This document shows positions 42,068 to 51,335 of a stretch of 64,000 nucleotides of DNA, one piece after another. Both the position numbers and the translations under genes were made by a program. Location of the stretch: NCBI RefSeq assembly GCF_000194155.1, contig NZ_GL877882.1, positions 449,158-513,157 on the forward strand, written 5' to 3'. The notes beneath the pieces were generated by a model. That model saw nothing but the letters and a program-made list of their open reading frames with translations, made no database searches and was not told where the DNA came from. This stretch comes from Saccharopolyspora spinosa NRRL 18395 (lineage in GTDB: Bacteria; Actinomycetota; Actinomycetes; Mycobacteriales; Pseudonocardiaceae). The stretch's first letter is position 1. Each line of letters opens with the position of its first letter.

Positions 42068-43894
42068 GTGGGACACTACAAAACCAACCTGCGTGATGTG
42101 GAGTTCAACCTCTTCGAGGTGAACGGGCTCCCGGACCTGCTTGGGCAAGCACCGTTCGAGGACCTCGACGTCGCCACAGCGTGCAGCCTTCTGTCCGAAG
42201 TGGACAGACTTGCCACTGGTGTATTCGCCGACTCCTTCGTCGACAGCGACCGCACCTCGCCGGTCTTCGACCCGGGGACGGGATCGGTGACCATGCCCGA
42301 GGGCGTCAAGAAGTCCTTCCAGGCCTGGATGGACTCGGACTTCCACCGCGTCTTCCTGGAACCGGAGTTCGGCGGCCAGTCCGTCCCGGCCAGCCTCGCC
42401 TGGGCGGTCGGGGAGCTGGCGATGGCGGCGAACCCCAGTGCCTACTTGATGGTCACCGGTCCGACCTTTGCCCAGATCCTCTGGAAGATCGGTACACCCG
42501 AGCAACGGCGCTTCGCGGAACTGGCTCTCGCACGACAGTGGATGGCGACCATGGTCCTCACCGAGCCCGACGCCGGGTCCGACGTCGGAGCAGGCCGGAC
42601 CAAGGCTGTCGAACAGCCCGACGGCACCTGGCACATCGAGGGCGTCAAGCGGTTCATTACTGGAGCCGAGCACGATTTGTCGGAAAACATCTTCCACCTG
42701 GTCCTGGCCCGTCCGGAGGGCGCGGCACTCGGCAGCAAGGGGCTTTCGTTGTTCCTCGTGCCGAAGTATTTCGTGGACCTCGACACCGTGGAACTCGGTG
42801 CACGCAACGGCGTCTACGTGACCAACGTCGAAAAGAAGATGGGCATCAAATCCTCCGCCACCTGCGAACTCGCCTTCGGTCAGAAGCATCCCGCCGTCGG
42901 CTACCTCGTCGGCAACGTCCATGACGGCATCCGGCAGATGTTCCTGGTGATCGAGGGTGCCCGGATGACCGTTGGAATCAAGGCCGCAGGGACACTGTCC
43001 ACTGGCTACCTGAACGCGCTCGACTACGCCCAAGACCGCCTCCAGGGCCCTGATCTGACGCACATGGGCGACGCGACCGCCCCGAGGGTCCCTATCATCA
43101 AACACCCGGATGTCCGACGCAGCCTAATGATCCAGAAGGCCTACGCCGAGGGACTTCGCGCGCTCTATCTCCTCGCCGCGTCCTACCGCGACCGTGTTCA
43201 GGTCGCACAGCAGTCCTCAGAGAATGACCACCTGTCCGCCGGTCTGAACGAACTCCTGTTGCCCATTGTGAAAGGCCTCAGCTCCGAACGGGCCTACTCC
43301 GTGCTGAGTACCGAGTCCCTCCAGACTCTCGGCGGCTCGGGCTTTCTGCAGGACTATCCCCTCGAACAGTACGTGCGCGACTCCAAGATCGACACACTGT
43401 ACGAGGGGACCACTGCCATCCAGGGCATGGACCTGTTCTTCCGCAAGATTGTTCGCGACGGTGGGAAGGCTTGGTCGCACCTGGCCGGGCGCATCAGGCA
43501 GTTCGCCGAAACCGGTGACGACCTCGAGGCGGAACGGCGTCTGCTGCTCGAGACTTTGAACGACGTGCAGACCATCATCGACATGATGACGAACTGGGTT
43601 GACGAGGCCGTCGAAGACCATGAGACGATCTACAAGGCGGGACTGAACACGTCGCGGCTTCTCTACGCGGTGGGAGATCTTGTCGTGGCCTGGCTGCTCT
43701 GCCGCCAGGCGGACGTCGCACTCACAAAGCTCGCGCGGAACGACCTCACGGAAGTCGACCGCGACTTCTACCACGGCAAGGTCGCGGTGGCGCGCTTCTT
43801 CGCGAGTTCGGTGCTTCCCCATGTCAAGGCGGAGGTGACCGTCGCCAACACGACGAGCCTAGACCTGATGCACCTCAGTGATTCCTGCTTCTAG
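42068..43894 (+). CDS. FadE5-like long acyl-CoA dehydrogenase
   Basis: 608 residues, matching mycobacterial FadE5 in layout: MGHYKTNLRDVEFNLFEVNG, VFDPGTGSVTMPEGVKKSFQ, MVLTEPDAGSDVGAGRTKAV, WHIEGVKRFITGAEHDLSEN, NVEKKMGIKSSATCELAFGQ, KHPDVRRSLMIQKAYAEGLR, LGGSGFLQDYPLEQYVRDSK and IDTLYEGTTAIQGMDLFFRK. The catalytic Glu is in LYEGTTA. FadE5 enzymes are broad-range, long-chain dehydrogenases, and the extra C-terminal domain (residues 450-608) is present. Starts GTG 6 nt after the DUF35 gene. It makes the enoyl-CoA for the MaoC hydratase. Confidence 0.92.
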   Translation: MGHYKTNLRDVEFNLFEVNGLPDLLGQAPFEDLDVATACSLLSEVDRLATGVFADSFVDSDRTSPVFDPGTGSVTMPEGVKKSFQAWMDSDFHRVFLEPEFGGQSVPASLAWAVGELAMAANPSAYLMVTGPTFAQILWKIGTPEQRRFAELALARQWMATMVLTEPDAGSDVGAGRTKAVEQPDGTWHIEGVKRFITGAEHDLSENIFHLVLARPEGAALGSKGLSLFLVPKYFVDLDTVELGARNGVYVTNVEKKMGIKSSATCELAFGQKHPAVGYLVGNVHDGIRQMFLVIEGARMTVGIKAAGTLSTGYLNALDYAQDRLQGPDLTHMGDATAPRVPIIKHPDVRRSLMIQKAYAEGLRALYLLAASYRDRVQVAQQSSENDHLSAGLNELLLPIVKGLSSERAYSVLSTESLQTLGGSGFLQDYPLEQYVRDSKIDTLYEGTTAIQGMDLFFRKIVRDGGKAWSHLAGRIRQFAETGDDLEAERRLLLETLNDVQTIIDMMTNWVDEAVEDHETIYKAGLNTSRLLYAVGDLVVAWLLCRQADVALTKLARNDLTEVDRDFYHGKVAVARFFASSVLPHVKAEVTVANTTSLDLMHLSDSCF

Positions 43895-43936
43895 CGCACG
43901 CATGACCTTCGGGCCGTACGGCTCGAAGGAGAGGTG

Positions 43937-44010
43937 ATGAGCCGCATGGCTCTGAAGATCGGATATAAGCGTCGGCCGAGGCCACGAGTGATGACCGGTG
44001 GAATCAGCTG
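43937..44010 (+). pseudogene. Start of an FGD-like F420-dependent oxidoreductase gene
   Basis: A strong ribosome-binding site (GAAGGAGAGGTG) precedes MSRMALKIGYK, and shifting by one base continues ASAE. KIGYKASAE is the invariant start of F420-dependent glucose-6-phosphate-dehydrogenase-like LLM proteins. A single missing base after AAG would explain the shift. Downstream similarity fades at once. If right, operon III once ended with another F420 enzyme. Confidence 0.4.
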
Positions 44011-44573
44011 GGCCAAGCGCGTGAGCGTGCCGAGCGTGCGGGTTCCAGGGCACGGTGGCCGACAGGACGAGCGTGGGCAGCCACGCCTTCACTACGCGAA
44101 GGGTGGCTCAGCGTCTCGGTCATGTTCGCCGGAAATGCGTTGGAAACGCTCTGGTCCTCAACATCGGTATCGCGGTCTACTCCGAGTTCGGTAAGCCACT
44201 GAACTGGGGGCCGGTTTGTATCTGGGAGACAACGAGACAGCCTTGATCAAGCACCGTGGGGTCGCGACGTTCGCTGTAGAGCACCTGTCGTTCGTGCGGG
44301 GGCCGCGATGATCCAACGCCTGGTGGCGTTGCTAAGCCGCAAGAAGAACTGCGACGCCCGCTGGGCTCGATCGCTGGAGGCCCTCGGTGTGGATGACCCC
44401 TATGAGAAGGTCGCGGTGGCGCGGCATCAGACGGCAGCGGTGCGGTATCTGACGGTGGTCATCGGCGGCGACGAGCACGACCAGCGAGCAACACGTCCGT
44501 TGTGCACGTTGACGCAGCCGTGCCAACGCCGCGACAAGTGCCTGTCCTCGGATAGAAGGATCGTAGCCGCGCT
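44011..44573. other. Spacer with no recognised gene
   Basis: About 560 bases between the end of operon III and the methyltransferase remnant. Several frames exist (for example 44308-44580 plus, MIQRLVALLSRKKNCDARWA), but none shows a domain I recognise. It is probably decayed sequence. Confidence 0.4.
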
Positions 44574-45300
44574 ATGTTGAATTGGGTTCCCGAAAATGTT
44601 GATCTGACAATTCCCAGCGCCGCCCGTGTCTATGACAGATTTCTCGGGGGGTGCCACAACTTCGAAGTCGACAGAGACTTTGCGAAGCGGGCCAAAGAAG
44701 TGTTCCCCGGAGTCGACCTGGCGTGCCAAGCCAACCGCTCGTTCCTGCGACGTGTCGTCGACTACGGGCGCGACGCCGGCGTTCGGCAGTTTCTCGACAT
44801 CGGGTCAGGGATCCCCACGGTGGGAAATGTGCACGAGATCGCTCAGCGCGTCGATCCCACGACACGGGTGCTGTATGTCGACAACGAGCCCGTCGCAGTT
44901 GCGCACAGCGAACTCCTGCTCGAAAAGAACCCGTACGCGGCGATCCTGCGGACCGACATGTGCGGACCCAGCAGACCTCGTCGCGCGCTACAGGGAAGCC
45001 CTGCCCGCGGGAAGCTTCTTGGTCATCACGCACGCCACCGCCGACGCACGTCCTGAGGACATGCATCGGCTCGAAAGCCTCTATGGAACGAGCAGTAACC
45101 CCGCCGTCGCACGGAGCCGTGCATGGATCACCAGTTTGTTCGGCGAGCTGCCCATAGTGGAACCGGGAGCGGTCTACGTACCGGACTGGAGACCCGACCA
45201 TGCAACCTTGACAAGCCCGGAGAACTTTATCTTCTTCGGAGGTGTTGCCCACAAGTACAGGCGTAACTCGCCCTGCCCATTCCGCGGCCATCGACCTGGC
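44574..45300 (+). pseudogene. DUF574-family SAM-dependent methyltransferase with internal deletion
   Basis: The first part reads PSAARVYDRFLGGCHNFEVD, RDFAKRAKEVFPGVDLACQA, FLRRVVDYGRDAGVRQFLDI, GSGIPTVGNVHEIAQRVD and VLYVDNEPVAVAHSELLLEK, all signature blocks of this actinomycete methyltransferase family. After AAILRTDM the frame changes and ADLVARYREALPAGSFLVIT, GELPIVEPGAVYVPDWRPD follow. Roughly 60 residues are missing at the join near 44960, including the SAM-domain middle. The family normally has about 265 residues. Confidence 0.8.
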
Positions 45301-45439
45301 GGTGACGGTGAGGCTGCTCGGCGGGGTCGCCAGCGTGCGGCAACTCGAAAGCCTCGACGATAAAAACAAGATTGGGAAGCCATGAGTCACGGGCGAACCG
45401 CCCTCGCTTTCGCTTTCGCAGGCTTCCATCGAGAGGGCC

Positions 45440-45651
45440 TCAATAGCCCGAAGCACCAAGATCACGGTCAACATCAACGCCGAGACCGAGCAAGCACGGC
45501 GCATGGTGGCCGATCGCGAAGGGTCAGCATCACCGAAGCACTGCGCCGCCTGGTCGGGTACGGCGACCTGGTGTACCGCGCGACCAAGGTCGACGGCAGC
45601 GAGGTGCTCATCCGTCGGGGCAAGGAACTCGAACGGATCCACCTCGTCTGA
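45440..45651 (+). pseudogene. Small actinomycete protein (ribbon-helix-helix-like), frameshifted
   Basis: One frame reads STKITVNINAETEQARRMVA with DREG, then a single-base shift leads to VSITEALRRLVGYGDLVYRA, TKVDGSEVLIRRGKELERI and stop. Together they form the common 65-residue actinomycete protein with an RHH-like N-half. The shift lies at about 45525. A nearby frame from 45382 extends the second part but its N-end is not homologous. Confidence 0.6.
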
Positions 45652-45737
45652 AACACACCCCTTCGGCGCCCGCCCGGAAACGAAGGGTGCCGAAGCCTGA
45701 AGCCGCACGCGGCCGTGACGCAGAGCGAAAAAGCCCG

Positions 45738-46157
45738 TCACGGCCGTTTGCTAATCCGACGCGTCGCCGGCGGCCGGTCCGGCAGCGCCGGGTTGATGGA
45801 CACTGAACTGATCAGCGGCCAACAGCATTTGGCATGGGAGAGTGCCCACTGCGGTCGGAACGGAGCAGGTGACCACGCCCAACCACTGCCCGCGGTCGGA
45901 CCGCAGCCATCCGAGCTGCCGCCCCTGCGTCTGCTGGAGCGCCCCGGCCCGCGGTCGGACCGCAGCCATCCGAGCTGCCGCCCCTGCGTCTGCTGGAGCG
46001 CGAGCCCCTGGGCGCGAACGATCAGCGGGATCTCATTGGCTCGGCGGATGCTCGACTCCTGCCGTGACAGTAAGGCGTCCAGGTCGACCCAAACCGGGCG
46101 CGGATTGCGAAAGAGCCGCGCGACCATCGGGTGCACATCCGGACCGGTATCGAACAC
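45738..46157 (-). pseudogene. Hypothetical actinomycete protein frameshifted by a 59-bp tandem duplication
   Basis: A GTG start at 46157 gives MFDTGPDVHPMVARLFRNPR, PVWVDLDALLSRQESSIRRA and NEIPLIVRAQGLALQQTQGR with QLGWLRSDRG. A 59-bp direct duplication (45892-45950 and 45951-46009) then shifts the frame. The original frame (QWLGVVTCSVPTAVGTLPCQ) resumes in the other phase. Undoing the duplication would give a protein of about 120 residues. Function unknown. Confidence 0.6.
45892..46009. repeat. 59-bp tandem duplication
   Basis: GCGGTCGGACCGCAGCCATC starts both units, at 45892 and 45951. The units are practically identical, so the duplication is recent. Since 59 is not a multiple of three, it breaks the gene it lies in. 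Confidence 0.8.
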
Positions 46158-46238
46158 GTGTTCAGTATGCGATGTCGACAGTCATGATCACCAGTCGTAC
46201 CGCTGGCGGCGGCCCGCGCCGCGGCGCAGGCTCACGGA

Positions 46239-46600
46239 ATGCCAGCACAACCGCAGATGCCGGCGTGGGTGGCACGCGGGCCGATGCTGCCCACTGCGGG
46301 GCCTCCACCTGAGGGGCCGGGCTGGGCTGTGGAGATCAAATGGGACGGGATGCGCGCACTGGTGGTCGCTGGGCCGGGGGGTGTCCAGGTGAGCAGCCGC
46401 TCGGGCCGGGAGGTGTCGAGCTCGTTTCCCGAGATACGAGCCCTCGCGCATGTCATCGGCTCGCGGAGCGTTGTCTTGGACGGCGAGATTGTCGCCATCG
46501 GCGCGGGCGGTCAACCCAACTTCGTGCGTTTACAGAATCGGATTCAGAGAACTCGCCTGACCACGGCGCTGCTGCGGGATGTGGTCACCCTCAACGCCAA
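46239..46600 (+). pseudogene. ATP-dependent DNA ligase, N-terminal fragment
   Basis: MPAWVARGPMLPTAGPPPEG, then WAVEIKWDGMRALVVAGPGG with the nucleotidyl-Lys motif KWDGMR, VLDGEIVAIGAGGQPNFVRL and QNRIQRTR. This is the adenylation-domain start of LigC/LigD-type ligases. The catalytic Lys and the LDGEIV motif are present, but the domain ends after about 120 of 300 or more residues. The next genes are unrelated. Confidence 0.8.
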
Positions 46601-46643
46601 GCGGCCCACCCGGGCCCGGCTGCGCCCCTGCTCCTGACCGCAA

Positions 46644-47876
46644 TGCCGCTGAGCTGCGCACAATGCGAGGACGACACCCAGGAGCTCTATCGCCGTGGGC
46701 TGTGTGAGCGCTGCTACTTGGCGGTGCGGCTGCGCGCTCTGCTCGATGACGGCACCGGCACCGTCCGGGAGGACCTGCGGGCGTTCGTCGACGGGCTCGT
46801 GGCGATGCCGGACCCGATCTCCGGACAGAAGTGGTCCACGCGCCCGCACGTCCAGCGGATGCTGCGGACGCTGGCGACGTACCCGGGTCCGATCAGCCAC
46901 GAGGTGATCACCGAGCTGGAACGGTCAGCCACTGGCGATCCGTGGCGTTCCTGCGTGACCTGCTGATGCAGCACGGCTGCCTACCGCCGGTCGATCGCCA
47001 CCTGCTGGCCTTCGACCGGTGGCTGCGCACCAAGCTCGACGACATCGAGCAGGCCGAGTTCCCCGCCTGGCACGTGCGACGACGACTGCAGACGACTGCA
47101 CGACTCGCCGAACAGCAGCCGGTCACGGCGAAACAGGTGGAAGGCGCCCAGAACCACGTTTCCGGGGCGGTCACATTCCTGTCCTGGCTCGACGAGCACG
47201 GCCTGGAGCTCGGCGCCGTTGGGCAGGCCGAGATCGACGCCTGGTTCGCCGAAGGCCCGTTCTACACCCGTAGGCTCGCCACCGCGTTCCTGAAGTGGGC
47301 GATGAGCGCTCGCCTGCTCACCCCGGCGACGATCCCGCACCGCCGTGAACTGAACCCGCAGCCGCTGACCCAGCAGCAGCGGCTCGACGTGCTGCGCCGC
47401 CTGGCCCTCGACGACACCATCCACCCGACAGCCCGGGTGTCCACCCTGCTCATGGTGCTCTACGCCCAGCCGCTCCTACGGGTGCTGCGCCTGACCGTCG
47501 ACGACGTCGTGCGCACCGACGACGAAGTTCACCTCCGGCTCGGCGATCCGCCGGTACCGGTGCCCGCACCGTTCGATGCGATCCTGGCCGATTACCTCGA
47601 CCACCGGCGCAACCTCACGACCAGCAACACCGGCGCGGCCGGGTCGTTCCCGAGCATCAACCCCGGCCAGCTGATGACCGCCGCCGCAAACACCTTCGCC
47701 GACACGGACTTCCCGCCCTCAGTGGGCGTTCCGCCGCACTCCAACAGCTCCTGCTCGACGCGCCACCCGCGGTGGTCGCGAAGATGCTCGGCTTCGATGA
47801 CACCCATCTCACTCAGGTCGCCCAGCAGATCGGCGTCAGCTGGAGCCGCTACGCGGCCATTCGCACGCGGAATTGA
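46644..47876 (+). pseudogene. Recombinase-like actinomycete gene with zinc-ribbon N-end, two frameshifts
   Basis: Frame 1 (46644 on): MPLSCAQCEDDTQELYRRGL, CERCYLAVRLRALLDDGTG, with paired CxxC motifs. Frame 2: WRSVAFLRDLLMQHGCLPPV, TRLAEQ.. region, FLSWLDEHGLELGAVGQAEI, VSTLLMVLYAQPLLRVLRLT and LGDPPVPVPAPFDAILADY. Frame 3: AALQQLLLDAPPAVVAKMLG and FDDTHLTQVAQQIGVSWSRY before the stop. These are successive segments of a family related to phage-type integrases but usually lacking a full catalytic set. Breaks lie near 46915 and 47715. Confidence 0.65.
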
Positions 47877-48019
47877 AGCGGCCCCTGGAGCACTGTCCGC
47901 TCCGGGGGCGACTCTGGCACAAAGTTGGTGACGGTGCCGATGATCGCATCATGTGTTCAGTAGCAGGCGACGCCGTGGGTGGGAGAAGTCTTGCCCTCCA
48001 ACGTGATCCTCAACTGCTC

Positions 48020-48375
48020 GCATCCGGCTCGGCAACCGGGTATGGCGGATCATCGAGCAGGTCGTGGACTCCTGCGGGAGGGCGAGGGCGTAGGCCGTGG
48101 CACTGATGTAGTTGAGCTTGGTGAAGTTGGCGTGGAGGATCTGGTGGTTCCTGGTGAACTCCCGCAGCCGGACGTGCGGCACGACGTTCCCGGCGGCGAC
48201 GAACCGGTCGAGAACACCCCACTGGCGGAAGATCTCCAGAGCCCGGGCCAGGATCAGGGTGGCCCGGGAATGCGGGTCCAGCCGCCGCTTCTTCTCGATG
48301 ACCGTGCTTCGCACACCGGCGCGCGCCAACCCCAGCGCGAGCGAGAGCCCGACGGGCCCGCGCCGGAGATGGGCA
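48020..48375 (-). pseudogene. FAD-dependent aromatic monooxygenase fragment
   Basis: Minus strand: RGPVGLSLALGLARAGVRST with VIEKK (dinucleotide-binding motif, first Gly lost), DPHSRATLILARALEIFRQW, GVLDRFVAAGNVVPHVRLRE and YALALPQESTTCSMI. These are residues about 10-120 of PHBH/UbiH-like flavin hydroxylases. The remaining two thirds are missing. Frame changes occur near 48060. Confidence 0.6.
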
Positions 48376-48758
48376 TCGGCCCGTATCGCGCCCGCCGCGG
48401 TGGTGATCGGCGCGGCGCAGGCCACGGAGAGCACGTAGCCCACCTCGCGGGTTTCAAGTTCGTCGGAGGGTCGGGCAACCCGACCCTCCGACTCGATTTC
48501 TGGGATATTCTGCTGAATGTGAACCCAGTAATTGTTGCTCAGCGCAAGAATTGAGCAAGTTTATCGGGCCCCAGTACGATGGTTGGATCGTGGCGTGTAC
48601 GGGTGGGCCAGAGTTGTAGGAGATGGTGTTCGACAGCAGAGGCTATGGGGGACGATGCTTCCGCTGCGCTCTTACGGTCCCGTACTGACAACCGCAGTCT
48701 GACCCACCCTGGGGCCACATCGACGACTCTTCAGTCTCAGTTGATGTGACACGGTTTG
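48376..48758. other. Spacer with no recognised gene
   Basis: About 380 bases between the monooxygenase remnant and the IS481 element. No frame looks coding. The last bases (ATGTGACACGGTTTG) lie just outside the IS inverted repeat. Confidence 0.4.
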
Positions 48759-50049
48759 TGTCTCGCAGCAAGTGACACACCCGGGTCGGGTGGTGTTGCG
48801 TGATCTGCCGCCTGATTGGCGTTGTGGTGTTCGGCCATGACGCGGAAACGGGCGATCATGCAGCTGATGGACGCGATGTTTGTTGCTGGGGCCGAGGTCG
48901 CGAATGTGGCGGAGTGGTGCCGGATCAACGGTGTCGATAGGCGCACGTTCTATCGACACCGGGCCCGGGCCCGGGTGGAGGGCCGGTGGCAGCCTCGGTC
49001 CCGGCGGCCGAGAACGACTCCGCATGCCACCCCCGAGCCGGTCGTGGCCGAGATCGTGCGGTTGCGTCACGCGCTGGCCCCGGACAACGGAGCCGATTTC
49101 ATCCGCGACGAACTCGCCGAGATCGCGGCCGTGGCGGGCTGGGCCGAACGGGGCTGGCGGGTTCCCGCTCGGGCCACCATCAACCGGGTCCTGGACCGCC
49201 ACGGCCTGCTGGAGCCCAGCCCGCGCAAACGCCCCCGCTCGTCCTGGCGGCGTTTTGTCTATGCCCGGCCTCGTGATTGCTACCAGATCGACGCCACCGA
49301 GACCGCTCTTGCCGACGGCACCAGGGTCGTGGTTTTCGACGTACTCGACGACTGCACCCGCATGCTCGTGGCGTGCCAGGCGGCTGCCTCGGAAACAACC
49401 GCTGCCGCCATCGACGCTGTTACCGCCGCCTTCACCGAGTTCGGGGCACCGGGAATCGTGTTGTCCGACAACGGATCCGCCTTCACCGGCCGCAACCGGC
49501 ACGACAACGCCGGCCCGACCCGTTTCGCACGCACCGTCACCACCGCGGGCACCCGGCTGATCCACTCCAGTCCCTACCACCCGCAAACCTGCGGCAAGGT
49601 CGAACGCCACCACCAGACCCTCAAAAAGTGGCTGAACCGCCGGCCCGCACCGGCCTCGTTGCCTGAACTCCAGGCACTGCTGGACCTCTACCGTGACCAC
49701 TACAACACCCGCCGCCGGCACAGCGCGATCGGCCGCGTCACGCCACGCCATGCCTGGGATCACGCCCCGGTACACGCAGGCCCCGGCAACCTCCCGGTCC
49801 AGACCGACGCCACCGTCCACGAACTCAAGGTCAGCACGCAGGGCATCGTCAATCTTGGCAAGCAAATCCGGCTACGAATCGGTCCCGAGTACGTCGGCCA
49901 ACCGATCACCGTGATCCGCGACGGCGACCGGGCCACCGCCTACACCAGCGACGGCAACCCGATCGGCCACCTCCATATCGACCACACCAAGACCTACCAG
50001 GGCACACTCACCCCAGCCGCCTAAAATGTGTGACACAACTACCGAGACA
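48759..50049 (+). mobile_element. IS481-family insertion sequence
   Basis: One transposase frame lies between imperfect inverted ends: left TGTCTCGCAGCAAGTGACAC, right (reverse complement) TGTCTCGGTAGTTGTGTCAC. About 1291 bp. I see no target duplication (TTTG left, AACC right), so an end may have recombined. The right end cuts the gene at 50049-50400. Confidence 0.75.
48837..50024 (+). CDS. IS481-family transposase
   Basis: 395 residues. HTH region VAEWCRINGVDRRTFYRHRA, integrase core with DDE: DCYQIDATETALADGTRVVV (Asp), APGIVLSDNGSAFTGRNR (Asp), SSPYHPQTCGKVERHHQTLK (Glu), and LLDLYRDHYNTRRRHSAIGR. All three catalytic residues are present and the frame is unbroken, so it may be active. A beta-rich C-terminal tail (HELKVSTQGIVNLGKQIRLR) is typical of the longer IS481 members. 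Confidence 0.9.
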   Translation: MTRKRAIMQLMDAMFVAGAEVANVAEWCRINGVDRRTFYRHRARARVEGRWQPRSRRPRTTPHATPEPVVAEIVRLRHALAPDNGADFIRDELAEIAAVAGWAERGWRVPARATINRVLDRHGLLEPSPRKRPRSSWRRFVYARPRDCYQIDATETALADGTRVVVFDVLDDCTRMLVACQAAASETTAAAIDAVTAAFTEFGAPGIVLSDNGSAFTGRNRHDNAGPTRFARTVTTAGTRLIHSSPYHPQTCGKVERHHQTLKKWLNRRPAPASLPELQALLDLYRDHYNTRRRHSAIGRVTPRHAWDHAPVHAGPGNLPVQTDATVHELKVSTQGIVNLGKQIRLRIGPEYVGQPITVIRDGDRATAYTSDGNPIGHLHIDHTKTYQGTLTPAA

Positions 50050-50400
50050 AACCTGCGGCAGATCTACCGAGACATGACAGGCCACATCGACGACCTTGGG
50101 TGGATCGCTGCTGTAAATATCCTGGATTGTCAGACGACCTTCGGCGCAGTCAAGGGACCACTCCGCGGACATATCCCAGCCTTGGTCGATTTCTTCCGGG
50201 GTTGTGTCATGCTTGCGGACGCGGAGTTCTATTGGGCCGAACTGGGTTCCGCACAAGACCGCAACCCAGTTGTCCTCGCCAACGAACAGTCCATCATGGC
50301 TAATTGGCCATGCGTCATTCATTCCAGGAAGAGAACGAATATGGTACTGTCCGTCCATGGACCGGACGGACAGTGCCACATCGCCGTGCTTGTCAGGCAC
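50050..50400 (-). pseudogene. Hypothetical beta-rich protein truncated by IS481, downstream of the nuclease gene
   Basis: From 50400: MPDKHGDVALSVRSMDGQYH, DGLFVGEDNWVAVLCGTQFG, PIELRVRKHDTTPEEIDQGW, DMSAEWSLDCAEGRLTIQDI. The 3' end is replaced by the IS481 inverted repeat after about 117 codons. It lies 25 bases after the nuclease stop in the same direction. A small protein next to a NucA/NucB nuclease may be its inhibitor, as ComJ is for NucA in Bacillus, but sequence similarity to ComJ is not apparent. The inhibitor role is speculation. Confidence 0.5.
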
Positions 50401-51335
50401 TCGTGCTATCCTTTCTTTAAGCGCTCACCACGCGGTTGAACCGTCTTCAAGGATAGCTTGGACATAGAAGTCGTCAAGGTTGTGGATCCGATAGTAGTCA
50501 TAGTAGGCGCTGGTGAGGCCGCCCTGGCTGTTGTTAGCGTTAATCGGTACTATACGAATAGATCGATCGTCGGACGATGCTCCGTTGCCCCCTTGAATGG
50601 TGGAAGCCAATGGGTATTCGTCACACGATTCTCCTTCTTTTGTATCGACCCCTGCGCATGCAATATTACGGTTGTTGTCGATGGCCGCAGCGTCGGTAAT
50701 CCTATTCAACGGGTGGCCACCTATTGCGCCACTTCCCCAGTGACTTGGAAGCGTTCGAATAGAATCGAACACGTGCTCAGCTACTTCCTTAACGGTAGGA
50801 TTGTCTCGGACATCATATGATACATAGGCAAATCCATATTGATCGACGCATCCCGCGCCGAACCTGTTGCTCAGGTTGTCACATCGACCGAAAAGCGTGT
50901 TCTCGGCATGGTCGATTAGAAGGACGGGGTTTCCCGGAGCGTTAACCTGGATGGCTGCACCCAGGTGTCCGTAGAGATCGCGAACGGTGTTGAAAGGCAT
51001 TTCAGCGACGTACTGCGTATACCACTTTGAAATGGCGGGGCCAACTGCAAGATTCAGCGACTCGCTCTCGGCGTTTGAGTCCGCAAGTTGCGAGGTAGTG
51101 CATATCTTGGAGTTGTTGTAGCAGCCTGTCCACGCGATCCCGCTCGCTGTTTCAAGGGTTCCCCATGCTCGTGTGACTTGAATATCGGTGTCTAGATCCC
51201 AGCTTGGCGTCGTCTCGTTTCCTTCGGGGAATTCTACCGAGGATCGGATGGCCACGTCCATTTCGCCGCGAAGGTTGACTTGCCCATTAGACGTTTCGGT
51301 GTTGGTGATGGTCCACAGGTTTGCTGAACACGAAG

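Noticed and set aside
41810-43105. A 431-codon minus-strand frame opposite the FadE5-like gene
   Set aside because: Antisense shadow of a clearly coding gene with all catalytic motifs.
48672-49865. A 397-codon minus-strand frame in the IS481 element
   Set aside because: Antisense to an intact DDE transposase. No recognisable motif.
48759-50049. Target-site duplication for the IS481 element
   Set aside because: The bases outside the two inverted ends (TTTG and AACC) do not match, so no duplication is claimed.
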